Positions 25,691-33,804 of a stretch of DNA of 33,804 nucleotides are shown here, in pieces. The stretch is taken from positions 1 through 33,804 of the forward strand of contig CALGTK010000250.1 in the NCBI GenBank assembly GCA_937904325.1, in the 5' to 3' direction. The translations under genes and the position numbers were made by a program. The notes under the pieces were generated by a model. That model did no database searches and had not been told where the DNA came from. It worked only from the letters and a program-made list of their open reading frames with translations. The stretch's first letter is position 1. Every line of letters starts with the position of its first letter. The DNA comes from an uncultured Planctomyces sp. (GTDB taxonomy: Bacteria > Planctomycetota > Planctomycetia > Planctomycetales > Planctomycetaceae).

Positions 25691-25912
25691 TTTGTATTTT
25701 CAGACCGGAGCAACGAAACGCAATTTCAGGTCAATCCATGTGTTATCGATCTCTGGGCGGGAAGCTGTTTCTGCCGGGCAAGATCCCCGCGACATCGGAT
25801 AACCCACCTGCAACCAGACTACAGACAACTGCCGAGTGATGATTCGTGTCAGGTAAGAATTCGTTGCCGGCAAGCATTGCTGGCGTGTCGGTCGCGTGCG
25901 GCTGCACGATGA

Positions 25913-26971
25913 TTAAGGATGGGTTCGCCATCGCTCTGTGATGTTGTTCCATGTGGGACCGTTGCTGGTCGGTATTTTCTGAAGATATGGCGAACGTTCG
26001 ATGAGCTGTTCGAACAGCGTGACGATCGCCTCGCCCATTTCCCACAACGCATGACGGAAATCAGCCTTATCGGCAAGATTGACCATTTCGGAGTAGCGAA
26101 GGCCTCCTGACTGACGAGTCAGTTCTGCGTCGCAGTGCCACTCCGATTTGAGTTTCTGGAGGCGATAGAGCTTCAATAATCGCGGGTTACGGATTATCTG
26201 GTAACGTCGATTCTGGTGCAGAACGTCATCCAGAAGAGGGGCCAGGTTCGGTGTCCATGCGTTCGGGAAGTGTGCGGCAAGTTCTCCTCGCGGCTGGGCG
26301 ACTCGCATGTAGTGATGCTGTATCGGTTCGACTGGAGTTTCCGCGAGATCACTCAACAGTGCCGGCCAGTTGAGACCGAATTCTTTGACGCCGATTTCGT
26401 GAAAACTAACAAGATCCTGAATGGGCCGATTCATTGGTGTGTACTTACCACCGTGTAGATCGAGCGTGATTCCAGGACGAATTGACTTGATCAGACTGTC
26501 GCCGACAATGTGAGCCATCCAGCCAAACAGGTACGCGAGCTTTCGCTCACCGGGCCCAAATAGCTCCATCGCGTCCTGGACAACTGCCGCACAGTAGTCC
26601 GTCAGATGATCCCACGGCACAGTCTGCTGGCGCTCGGCCGTTGTCCACCCGAAAACGAGATGTGACCGACCATAGAAAAGACGGTGGATATCGCGCGGCC
26701 GGTATGACTGACCATTAACCGTGAATGACCACGGGCGAACCTCGCCACCGGTTAGCGGACTCTTATCAAGTGGAGCAGTTCCGTAGCCGATTTCTTTTTC
26801 CGTGTCTACACAAACTGCCTCGGGCATCGTCTGAATGTCACAACCCAGGTACGCGCCGCAGAGATAGCTGGCATAGTGCTGGTGGATGAGCGAAGAGACC
26901 GGCAGTTTACGGTGCTCAGCTGCCTTGCCTGCGAGAACCGCATACATTGTGTGCCCGATAACTCCGCTCAT
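25913..26971 (-). CDS. Zinc-dependent phospholipase C-like protein
   Basis: A 352-residue protein without an obvious signal peptide. The segment AYLFGWMAHIVGD (about 146-158) has the His154-x3-Asp158 spacing seen in the zinc-dependent phospholipase C/P1 nuclease fold, and GAYLGCDI near 39-46 resembles the conserved Asp-containing GAxAPDI segment. His7, Asp45, His96, His104 and His191 are further candidate ligands. Assignment rests on these local matches and the alpha-helical, His-rich nature of the first 200 residues; the C-terminal 130 residues are unassigned. Activity may be on phospholipids, or the fold may be used for something else. It lies between two decayed genes. The start ATG has only a weak purine-rich leader. 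Confidence 0.55.
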   Translation of the reverse strand: MSGVIGHTMYAVLAGKAAEHRKLPVSSLIHQHYASYLCGAYLGCDIQTMPEAVCVDTEKEIGYGTAPLDKSPLTGGEVRPWSFTVNGQSYRPRDIHRLFYGRSHLVFGWTTAERQQTVPWDHLTDYCAAVVQDAMELFGPGERKLAYLFGWMAHIVGDSLIKSIRPGITLDLHGGKYTPMNRPIQDLVSFHEIGVKEFGLNWPALLSDLAETPVEPIQHHYMRVAQPRGELAAHFPNAWTPNLAPLLDDVLHQNRRYQIIRNPRLLKLYRLQKLKSEWHCDAELTRQSGGLRYSEMVNLADKADFRHALWEMGEAIVTLFEQLIERSPYLQKIPTSNGPTWNNITERWRTHP

Positions 26972-27069
26972 TCAGACATCTTCTTTCTGCAATCCCTGAA
27001 CTGGGTTTCGTCCAATTGACCTGGAAGAGTATCGGATTGCTCGCGTAAATTCAGGGATCAAGACTTAGA
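26972..27069. other. Spacer upstream of the phospholipase-like gene
   Basis: About 100 nt between the start of the phospholipase-like gene and the recognisable end of the sigma-factor relic. It probably includes the promoter of the minus-strand gene, but I cannot assign boxes. The C-terminal part of the sigma factor may once have extended into it. Confidence 0.4.
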
Positions 27070-27420
27070 TTCAGCTGAAAGATTTATTGATTGACCCAAC
27101 TAAACGCTTGACGGTCAAGTTCCAGCTGCAGCTCATTTTCTGACGGTTCCGGCTGCTCAGCGACCTCCTGCAGTTATTCGTGAACGCTGGTGCCTCCGCG
27201 AGCGACGTTGGGGCGGACTCGGCGAATTACATCAACGGCCGTGTTTCGAGCGATCGTTGCCAGCCACATGCGGAGTCCACCTGCAGGCTACGCCTGATTC
27301 ACAGCGATCCACTTGTCGTGTCACTTGCTGCAGGACGTCCGGGACCAGAATCTGAGCGTCCACTCCTGCAGCCCATGTCGCCATACCATGCGATAAAACA
27401 GCGGCCGATAGATCGAAAAA
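27070..27420 (-). pseudogene. Decayed ECF-like RNA polymerase sigma factor
   Basis: On the minus strand three reading frames in succession give pieces of one sigma factor. IYRPLFYRMVWRHGLQE is read near 27415-27365. After a frameshift the next piece is VDAQILVPDVLQQVTRQVDR, which looks like region 2. After another shift comes MWLATIARNTAVDVIRR at about 27270-27220, followed by RPNVARGGTSVHE, a stop at 27176-27178, and then LQEVAEQPEPSENELQLELDRQAFSW to a stop near 27085. The promoter-recognition region 4 is not recognisable. Several frameshifts and stops mean it cannot be functional. Copies of a 14-bp element sit in or beside it. Confidence 0.68.
27284..27297. repeat. 14-bp repeat with palindromic core, copy 1
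   Basis: CAGGCTACGCCTGA. The first 13 bases are an inverted repeat (CAGGC-TAC-GCCTG). An identical copy is at 27425-27438. This copy lies at a frame break of the sigma-factor relic. Confidence 0.55.
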
Positions 27421-27580
27421 AATTCAGGCTACGCCTGAAGAACCTGTGGATCACGAACGCGAGTAAGCAGAGTTTTGCTGGTAGCAGGTTCTGTCATCTC
27501 TGTTTTCGTTTCCTGGATTCATCCCCTGAACCTTTAACGCCCCGGCGGCAAAACCCAGTCATAAAAGAATCGAGCTTTTC
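27421..27580. other. Spacer between sigma relic and galT
   Basis: About 160 nt downstream of galT (minus strand) and upstream of the relic. Apart from repeat copy 2 I see no gene. A plus-strand frame of 134 codons crosses it and the relic but has no family resemblance and is a shadow. Confidence 0.45.
27425..27438. repeat. 14-bp repeat with palindromic core, copy 2
   Basis: Exact second copy of the element at 27284-27297, in the same orientation, 141 nt away. It lies just at the start side of the sigma-factor relic, where recognisable coding text ends. Confidence 0.55.
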
Positions 27581-28564
27581 TTAACGAATGGTGTCACGGA
27601 AGCGGGCAGCGGCATCCTCAGGAGGCACAACGTTGATCCAGGAACCAGAGCCGATTTCGAAACCGGCGATACCTGTAAGCCGTGGTGTAATCATCAGGTG
27701 CCACCGATAAGAACTTCGGCGGGAATCGCGCGGCGGAGCGGTGTGCAGACCAAGATTGAAAGGAGCATTTGGAAAGACATCATTAAGCGATTTAAGGGCG
27801 GTCTTTAGAAGTTTGGCGAGCAGTGTCAGATCACCGTCGGATGTTGCTTCGAAACCGGGCAATGGAGCTGTTGGATAAAGGCACATTTGTCCCGGAAAAC
27901 GGCTCGCGAACGGACAGTGCAGAATGTACTGGTCGGTCACCGCTACGATTCTTGATCCGTCGGCGAGTTCACGGGCGAGCATTTCGGACCAGGCGTTCTT
28001 TTCTGTTTGATCAAAATGTTTCTTGCCGGCTGCTAGTTTCGCTTCGATCTCTGGTGGTGTGAACGACGTTGCCAGAAGCTGCGAGTGGACATGTTCAAGC
28101 GATGCTCCGGCTGCAATTCCTTCGTTCTTGAAAATCATCGTGTGTGCGATGGAGTCGTCGGAGCTGACAACAGCCAGACGCTCCCGCCAGGCTCGCATCA
28201 CTCGAGCGATCTGGGCGGTAGGCAGGCTCTGCGTAGCATGTTCGTGCAATGGACTTTCGATAATCACGTCATGGTAGCCGACCGCGGGCGTTCGCTTGAA
28301 GTGGTCGGCCGTAGACAGTTCTGGCGCCGAAGAAGCAACAGCCGGGTATCGGTTGGGAATGACTCTGACGGCCCATTCGTCAGTTGAGTCGTCGTTTGGG
28401 ATCGTCAGGACGGCTTCTGGAGTTGCTGTCTCGTTCCCTTTACAGAAGGGACAAATCGCTGACGCAGCGGCTCCGTGTTGTCCATAGTCGAACGGCCGTG
28501 CCGCCCGTTCCGGAGCGACGATCACACAGTCGCCGAGAATCGGATCCTTCCGAAGTTCTGCCAT
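27581..28564 (-). CDS. galT: Galactose-1-phosphate uridylyltransferase family protein
   Basis: A 327-residue nucleotidyltransferase of the HIT superfamily. GalT exchanges UMP between UDP-glucose and galactose 1-phosphate in the Leloir pathway. Cys38-x2-Cys41 (CPFC) is the zinc pair, and the active site is EHVHSQ with His158 and nucleophile His160 followed by Gln162. The classical motif is HPHxQ; the HVHSQ form is common in bacterial GalT-like proteins, so a related hexose-1-phosphate nucleotidyltransferase is also possible. RWHLMITPRL near the C terminus is typical. The ATG has GGAAC 4 nt upstream. No galK or galE is nearby. It is followed on the same strand, towards lower coordinates, only by decayed sequence. 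Confidence 0.88.
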   Translation of the reverse strand: MAELRKDPILGDCVIVAPERAARPFDYGQHGAAASAICPFCKGNETATPEAVLTIPNDDSTDEWAVRVIPNRYPAVASSAPELSTADHFKRTPAVGYHDVIIESPLHEHATQSLPTAQIARVMRAWRERLAVVSSDDSIAHTMIFKNEGIAAGASLEHVHSQLLATSFTPPEIEAKLAAGKKHFDQTEKNAWSEMLARELADGSRIVAVTDQYILHCPFASRFPGQMCLYPTAPLPGFEATSDGDLTLLAKLLKTALKSLNDVFPNAPFNLGLHTAPPRDSRRSSYRWHLMITPRLTGIAGFEIGSGSWINVVPPEDAAARFRDTIR

Positions 28565-28629
28565 AAGTTCCGTTTGTTTCGTGTCAGCGCGAGATGTTGC
28601 GGGTCACTGTGTCGGTGATTCTGATCACG

Positions 28630-29598
28630 TCAACGCCGCGTTTCGAAATAGCCGAGTGAGTCTAGAAATGCATCCAGTTGAATGATCGTCTTGTGATAGT
28701 TGCAGTTTGCTTTTGCGCGTGCTTCGCCTTTGCCGCGGCCGGCGTTGAAGAATCCGTGAACCTGATCTTTGTGCGGCATCAGTTCGCAACGATTGCCGGC
28801 CGCGACCATTCGTTTGGCGAATTCTTCGACGCTGGCAAACAGGACGGTCGGGTCTGCCGTTCCGTGAAAAATGATTGACGGTGGCAGGCCCGCGCGAACG
28901 TGATTAATCGGTGCGATTTCTTCCGGATTGCCTTGGGTTCTCGCTTTGATGTCTTCAAGTTTTTCTTCGGGAACAAGTTTCAGGCTGTCGACCTGAGTCA
29001 ACGCTACTGCCGGGTTAAACAGGACCATCGCATTCGGGGAAGAGCTGATCGATGTGTCTTCGGAGTCGCGTTCAAAACCATCAATATTCGCTGTCGCGGC
29101 GGCGAGGTGTCCGCCGGCTGAGCCGCCGCCAGCAGCAATTCGATTTGGATCGATTCCCAGGCGTTTTGCATTTTTTCGAGTCCAGCGAATCGCCGACTTG
29201 GCATCTTCAAGACAGTCCTGCGGCCAGGCATTCTGTCGACTCTTGACCCTGTAATCGACGGAAATTGCGACCATGCCTCGTTCAGCCAGATGCTGGCAGT
29301 GCGGCAGGAATTGTCCCGGAGTGCCACCTCTCCAGCCGCCACCGAAGAAGAACACAATGGCTGGTCGATCGTCGTCAGCAACGTGCCCCTGCGGCTCGAA
29401 GATGTACGCATTCAAGGAAACATTGCCGACGCGTTTGTAAATTTCGATACGCGAACCGGGCATGTCCGGCGGGTACTTCCAGCTTGTATCCGGCTCCGGT
29501 GGATCGCCTGCGAAGATGCGGTCATCAAGCGTTAAATTATCGGCAAGAATCAGCAGAGCCACAAGGAGTAGCAAAACTGAACGAAGGCAGGCAGTCAT
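28630..29598 (-). CDS. Secreted alpha/beta hydrolase (esterase/lipase family)
   Basis: A 322-residue serine hydrolase with a signal peptide (hydrophobic core about 6-20). The oxyanion loop FFFGGGWRGG lies at 83-92, the nucleophile Ser160 in GGGSAGG, the acid Asp249 in HGTADPT and the base His281 in QVHGFF, so the triad is complete. The overall pattern is that of the esterases annotated in planctomycetes as acetylxylan esterase or lipase-like (BD-FAE/Abhydrolase_3). The likely substrate is an ester of an external polysaccharide or lipid, but the sequence does not settle it. GGAG lies 7 nt before the ATG. It lies 65 nt upstream of galT on the same strand and could share a transcript with it. 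Confidence 0.9.
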   Translation of the reverse strand: MTACLRSVLLLLVALLILADNLTLDDRIFAGDPPEPDTSWKYPPDMPGSRIEIYKRVGNVSLNAYIFEPQGHVADDDRPAIVFFFGGGWRGGTPGQFLPHCQHLAERGMVAISVDYRVKSRQNAWPQDCLEDAKSAIRWTRKNAKRLGIDPNRIAAGGGSAGGHLAAATANIDGFERDSEDTSISSSPNAMVLFNPAVALTQVDSLKLVPEEKLEDIKARTQGNPEEIAPINHVRAGLPPSIIFHGTADPTVLFASVEEFAKRMVAAGNRCELMPHKDQVHGFFNAGRGKGEARAKANCNYHKTIIQLDAFLDSLGYFETRR

Positions 29599-29686
29599 AA
29601 TTATTCTCCAGACACAGAGCGTAAGGCAGCCACTAATCGACTGACGCGTATGGACAATGTAGCGGGAGCGGCAGTCGGCTCGAAAC

Positions 29687-31783
29687 TCAGTCTGACATTA
29701 CGGAAAGCAGGTTGCTGAAGTTGTCAGTCCAGAGGATTGAAGACTCACCGAGCAATGACGTTGTTGTCTGACCAAAGTTAAGTTTTTCAACAGCTTCTGC
29801 TGAACGAGAGAGCAGAACCCAGTGAGCGTAACTGGTGCCCATGTCTGTATTTTTCATCGAAATCGTAGACACAGCAGTGAGACCGAATTCTTTCGCCAGG
29901 CCGTTGCAGACCGGCTGCAGGTCGACATGCCGATTCGTAATGTGGATGGCGAGAATCCCGTCTTGCTTAAGATGCTTCATGTAAAGATCGCCGCATTCTT
30001 TAGTCAGCAAATGAGTCGGGATGGCGTCTCCGGAGAACGCGTCAAGGACCAGTACGTCAAATCTCTGAGGTTCTTCACGCTCCAGTGCGATGCGGCCATC
30101 GGCGACAACAGTCTCCAGTTCTCCTGCGGCTTCGGACAGGTAGGTGAAGTGTTTGGCGGCCATTTTAATGACCGCGGGATTGATCTCGTAAATCCGGTAG
30201 TAGTCACCTGGCCGCGAGTAAACAGTCAGCGTGCCGACTCCGAGCCCAATCAGTCCAACTCGCATCGGCCGGTCGGGCATATGCTGCTTCAGGGTGAGGC
30301 CGCATCCAGACTCGTAGCCGTAGTAGGACGTCGGAAGCTTACGCTTTTCTGCATCTCGAAACTGATGTCCGTGTCGGATCTGGCCGTGTTTCAAAATGCA
30401 GGACTCACGGAAGCCTTCGACTCGCAACGAACCGTAGAAGTTTCGCGAGACAGAGATTGCGTTCTTTGTGGTTCGGTTTACATGGGAGTTAAGCGTCCAG
30501 CCGAGCAGGACGACTGCAATGAGTATCGCGGCCCATGCGGCTGGAATTCGTCCCCGGTAGAGAGGCGAAGATTCGTCTCGATAAATAAGGGCTAGCAGCA
30601 GCAGGCAACCCGCGACGATGCCGATGTGCAATTCGATCAGAGTGTCAAAGATAATTGGAGCAACTATTCCGACAAAGATTCCACCCAATGCGCCGCCAGC
30701 AGAAATCGATAAATAGAAGATGGTCAGGTATTTCGGCTCGGGTTTAAGGCGGACCAATTCACCGTGGCAGACCATGCAACTGCAGAACAGCGTGCCAAAG
30801 AAGATTGCCGCCTGGGCAGCGATCCATCGAATTGAATGCCAGCCTAACGCAGCGTCCCAAAGCAGGAAGCACGAACTGGCTGTAAAGATGGCAAGCGAGA
30901 TGCCAAAGATCGGTCGGTTGTACCAGCGGTCGCTGTCAAAGCACAAAATGAAGCTCAGCAGGTACAGTGAGAGGGGCAGTACCCACAGAAACGGCACGGA
31001 AGCAATGTCGGCGCAGACCTGGTTCGTCGTGGCAAGAAGTAATGTCGAAGGCACTGCGGCGAGGGAAAACCAAAGGAATATTTGTTCGGCGGCAGGCCGA
31101 ATTGAGCTATCCTCGGAATTCATAACGGACTCTGATTCGTTGTAGTCCGAGAACACTTTGCGTGGCGCAGCGATGTCATGTTTGGCTGTCAGCAATGCGC
31201 ACCCCGCGCAGATCACAGCAAACACGACAAAAGTCATGGACCAGACCTGAACTTGAATCTCCGCCGTGAAACCAGGCTCGAAGACGAGCGGGTAGGTCAG
31301 CAGTGCGAGCAGCGAGCCAACGTTCGACAGCGCGTACAGTCGGTAAGGTGATTGCCCGGGAACGGCTTTCAAAAACCATCCCTGAAGTAGCGGGCCTGTC
31401 GCGGAAAGAATGAAATAGGGAAGTCCGACGGTGGCTGCCAGGAGCGTTATGATGCGCCAGGCTGGATTGGATGCGTCTGTCGGTTTCCAGACCTCACTGG
31501 GTGAAATCGGCAGAAAGGCCAGCGCGGCGGCGAGCAAGGTAATGTGCGTAATCAACTGCCATTTCGGAGACATCCGTGCCGTTAAAAAATGAGCGTAAAG
31601 GTAGCCTCCAAAGAGCGTGATCTGAAAAAAGAACATGCACGTTGTCCAGACGGCGGGCGAGCCTCCGAACCACGGCAGAATGTACTTACTGATCAGCGGC
31701 TGCACCTGAAACAGCAGAAACGCGCTGGTGAAAACTGTGAGCAGGAAAAGAGCAAACGCTCCGGGATGCTGCTTGTCGACCAT
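29687..31783 (-). CDS. Membrane-fused spermidine-synthase-like protein
   Basis: A 698-residue protein with about a dozen hydrophobic segments over residues 10-450 and a Rossmann methyltransferase/spermidine-synthase-like domain at about 460-690. The cofactor loop GLIGLGVGTL is at about 508-517, the acidic ribose-binding strand end in YEINPAVI, VVADGR, and LDAFSGDAIPTHLL at about 580-592, which holds the Asp expected in the active site. Such fused proteins are widespread in bacteria and their reaction is not established; polyamine transfer is assumed from homology only. No speD or speA is close by. The gene lies 88 nt upstream of the hydrolase gene on the same strand. Its start has only a weak ribosome-binding site. 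Confidence 0.88.
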   Translation of the reverse strand: MVDKQHPGAFALFLLTVFTSAFLLFQVQPLISKYILPWFGGSPAVWTTCMFFFQITLFGGYLYAHFLTARMSPKWQLITHITLLAAALAFLPISPSEVWKPTDASNPAWRIITLLAATVGLPYFILSATGPLLQGWFLKAVPGQSPYRLYALSNVGSLLALLTYPLVFEPGFTAEIQVQVWSMTFVVFAVICAGCALLTAKHDIAAPRKVFSDYNESESVMNSEDSSIRPAAEQIFLWFSLAAVPSTLLLATTNQVCADIASVPFLWVLPLSLYLLSFILCFDSDRWYNRPIFGISLAIFTASSCFLLWDAALGWHSIRWIAAQAAIFFGTLFCSCMVCHGELVRLKPEPKYLTIFYLSISAGGALGGIFVGIVAPIIFDTLIELHIGIVAGCLLLLALIYRDESSPLYRGRIPAAWAAILIAVVLLGWTLNSHVNRTTKNAISVSRNFYGSLRVEGFRESCILKHGQIRHGHQFRDAEKRKLPTSYYGYESGCGLTLKQHMPDRPMRVGLIGLGVGTLTVYSRPGDYYRIYEINPAVIKMAAKHFTYLSEAAGELETVVADGRIALEREEPQRFDVLVLDAFSGDAIPTHLLTKECGDLYMKHLKQDGILAIHITNRHVDLQPVCNGLAKEFGLTAVSTISMKNTDMGTSYAHWVLLSRSAEAVEKLNFGQTTTSLLGESSILWTDNFSNLLSVMSD

Positions 31784-32416
31784 GTCCGTTGATCCTGTGT
31801 CACACTGTCACTTTCCGATTAATTCGGCACACTGAAGATTAACTGTCAGACGAGGACGATCCTTACTGCGAACTACGCGCGGGATGGCCATCTCAATGAC
31901 GGTGCGATGACCGTGCCAGGCCACGTTTGCGGTGCCACGATTCGTTACGGATAAACCTGATCATCAAACTTTTGCATTGATTCTTAGAACACAAGTGGTC
32001 TGACAATCGCTGCCGTTGGAATTTCGCGACATTCTGATCATTGCTGCTGCTGCTCATCGTCAATGTATTCGTCTAAACGGTCTAACACCGTGTGTTCAGA
32101 ATCCTCAACAGGCGTCTGTTCTCAGCAAGTGTGGATCGACACGCCAAACGTGAATGCAATGCCAGCATTGATCAAAACGATTATGGGACATAAATGGTCT
32201 TCAGGGATTAGTTCGTGAGCGAATGCCTTACATGCCAGACATTTTCCGCCAATCACTGAACGTCCACAGACGCCGTTTGACCATCTTACTGCGTGAGCTA
32301 TATGCCATATGGGCGGATTCCCGCGTGCATAGTGTTTGTGTTCGTTTCGCAGGCGGGCATAGTTGATCTAGAAGTTTGCAACCTGACACGGTTCGACTTC
32401 GCAGGAGTTTTCTTTC
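31784..32416. other. Divergent intergenic region before the FHA gene
   Basis: About 630 nt between the spermidine-synthase-like gene (minus) and the FHA gene (plus). A minus-strand fragment at 32038-32121 reads as a plausible protein C terminus and is discussed as a finding; a 138-codon minus-strand frame at 32228-32644 overlaps the FHA gene and looks like a shadow. No RNA gene, strong hairpin or repeat family was seen. Promoters for both flanking genes are expected here. Confidence 0.5.
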
Positions 32417-33804
32417 ATGCTCGCTTCTCCAGTCAATCAGTCGACCAATACCGAGGCAACGGCGGTAACCTCGACGCGTACGGCGAATATCCTGAGACTT
32501 GAGTTTTCGGGAGTTCAGCACGAACCAGTTCTGCTTTCGCCGGGCAAATGGAACATCGGTGCATCCGCATCCGCATCGAATCAGATTATCCTGGATAATG
32601 ACGGAGTGGCACCCCGACAGTTTCTGATCATCGTTACGGAGCACCGTTCAGTGATCAAAGACTGGTCTGCGGATGGCCTGTGGAATGGTAGACCGTTCGA
32701 CAGTGCAGTCCTCGGTGACGGTGATAAGGTTGAGATCGCTGGTGTCGAACTCTCATTCAGAGTGGCAAAATCAGTCGACCTGATCTCGCAATTGCCATAC
32801 GTCGCGGATCATGATGCTTCGGAACTCGTCAAGTCAGATACTGAAGCCGTGGTCGAAGTCGCCGAACAAAGTCAACAAAACACTGTCAACGTCATTGCGG
32901 ATGGGATGCTTTCATTTGAGAACAGTGCGGATCGACTCAACGAACTGGTCAACCGAATCGAGTCGTCGGTTACGTCTGACACATTGTTGCACGGGGATAA
33001 CGACGTAAGCGATTGCCTGCCACAAGTTGAGATGAGAGCAAGTGAGACTCAATTTGTAGTTGACGAAGTCTCCACAGCAGCAACACGATCTGATGACGCA
33101 ACAATGGAGTTGCAGGCAACCAGCGTCGATGCAGATTTGCGGCAGTTGGAAGAATTACGAGCAGCAGTGCAACAGGAACGCGAGCAACTGCTTGAGAAGC
33201 GAGCACTGCTGGTTCAAGAAAGCCTGCACGTGGAGTCTCAATTGAACGCTGCACAAGGCAGTCATGAAGCATTGCCAAGTCTCGATAGAGTAGTTCGATG
33301 TTGTGACGGCGTTGTTGATGAATCCGCAAGTTCCGAAAGTCATGGAAACACTGAGGTCAGCAAAGAGTTCGACTCGGTAGACGAAGCTAACTGCGATGAA
33401 GCGGCCAGCGTCGAAGTTACAGTTGGAGTAGCTCAAACAAACGCAGGATACAGCGTGATGAACGCATCACGGTTACGTGATGATGCCGTGAAACAACTGG
33501 ATGAACTGGTTCTGGCAGCAACGGGTGGACAGGAAACTCAAATCCCCGCCAATCGAGAGTCGTTGCCCGGAAGTGTCTTAGATGTCCCACCACACGAGAC
33601 GTCGCGACGTTCAGCTACTCTACCTGCGGGTGAGTACCGCTCTGAACCAAACGATGCGGCAGATGACCACAATCACTCATCGCTGAACGACGAACCCTCT
33701 CCAGAGTACGAGCGAGTCTCAAATGTTGAAGCATCGATGGCTGACCTGGGAACATTGATTAATAAATTGGATCCTGCAGCAACGCAATCTGTCGATGGCA
33801 CAGT
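32417..33804 (+). CDS. FHA-domain protein with coiled coil, cut by the right edge
   Basis: An open frame from ATG 32417, with AGGAG (32403-32407) 9 nt upstream, stays open to the window end, so at least 462 residues are encoded and the C terminus is missing. Residues about 25-117 form a forkhead-associated fold: WNIGAS at 45-50, IILDNDGV at 57-64, VIKDWSADGLWNG at 79-91 and LGDGDKVEIAGVELSF at 99-114. Asn90-Gly91 is kept, but the Arg after IG is Ala49 and the Ser-x2-His pair is replaced by APRQ (65-68), so binding of phosphothreonine is doubtful. A charged heptad-like stretch at about 239-280 predicts a coiled coil; the rest is acidic and probably disordered. Such proteins can act as scaffolds in kinase signalling. 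Confidence 0.82.
   Translation, partial: MLASPVNQSTNTEATAVTSTRTANILRLEFSGVQHEPVLLSPGKWNIGASASASNQIILDNDGVAPRQFLIIVTEHRSVIKDWSADGLWNGRPFDSAVLGDGDKVEIAGVELSFRVAKSVDLISQLPYVADHDASELVKSDTEAVVEVAEQSQQNTVNVIADGMLSFENSADRLNELVNRIESSVTSDTLLHGDNDVSDCLPQVEMRASETQFVVDEVSTAATRSDDATMELQATSVDADLRQLEELRAAVQQEREQLLEKRALLVQESLHVESQLNAAQGSHEALPSLDRVVRCCDGVVDESASSESHGNTEVSKEFDSVDEANCDEAASVEVTVGVAQTNAGYSVMNASRLRDDAVKQLDELVLAATGGQETQIPANRESLPGSVLDVPPHETSRRSATLPAGEYRSEPNDAADDHNHSSLNDEPSPEYERVSNVEASMADLGTLINKLDPAATQSVDGT

Noticed and set aside
25743-26045. 100-codon minus-strand frame at the end of the phospholipase-like gene
   Set aside because: It overlaps the C terminus of that gene in another frame and extends into decayed DNA without a family match.
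27180-27584. 134-codon plus-strand gene between the phospholipase-like gene and galT
   Set aside because: The opposite strand carries sigma-factor text across the same DNA; the plus-strand product has no coherent domain and ends inside galT.
32228-32644. 138-codon minus-strand gene opposite the FHA start
   Set aside because: It overlaps a well-supported gene with a good ribosome-binding site, has Arg/Cys-rich text typical of antisense shadows and no family resemblance.

Overview
The window looks like a stretch of a planctomycete chromosome (phylum Planctomycetota, probably Planctomycetales; this is an inference from gene content, not from a marker gene). The supporting signs are three Tat-exported DUF1501 proteins, a relic of the planctomycete-type HEAT-repeat/cytochrome c protein, a relic of an ECF-like sigma factor, a bacterial Ser/Thr kinase with an N-terminal zinc ribbon, very large secreted proteins of no known family, and frequent GTG/TTG starts. 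No rRNA, tRNA, CRISPR array, phage or intact insertion sequence was seen.

Layout. (1) 181-3360: a Ser/Thr protein kinase (minus) diverges from a CPBP-family membrane protease (plus); a perfect 22-bp inverted repeat lies between them. (2) 3562-8877: a co-directional metabolic block made of a YrdC-like/low-molecular-weight phosphatase fusion, rpiB, gcvH, gcvPA and gcvPB. The first part matches the Bacillus ywlC-ywlE-ywlF order with two genes fused; the last three supply the H and P proteins of the glycine cleavage system (gcvT and lpd are not here). (3) 8906-9949: a membrane-anchored YdcF/DUF218 protein on the minus strand. (4) 10356-20309: two adjacent giant genes (1187 and 2099 codons) that I do not recognise. 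Read together they contain three copies of one architecture: signal sequence, about 900-1000 residues of beta-rich ectodomain, three C-terminal membrane segments. The second gene is a head-to-tail fusion of two such units with a signal-peptide-like segment in its middle. This is the best candidate for an undescribed system. (5) 20342-24845: three DUF1501 proteins, two minus and one plus, without their usual DUF1549/DUF1553 partners. (6) 24846-27580: a decay zone with a broken cytochrome/HEAT gene, a phospholipase C-like gene and a broken sigma factor carrying a repeated 14-bp palindrome-like element. (7) 27581-31783: a minus-strand run of galT, a secreted alpha/beta hydrolase and a membrane-fused spermidine-synthase-like protein. 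(8) 32417 to the right edge: an incomplete gene with a divergent FHA domain and a coiled coil.

The genes do not form one pathway. The metabolic block (2) is the only clear functional cluster. The giant proteins (4) probably sit in or on the cytoplasmic membrane with large extracytoplasmic parts, but nothing in the sequence states their job.
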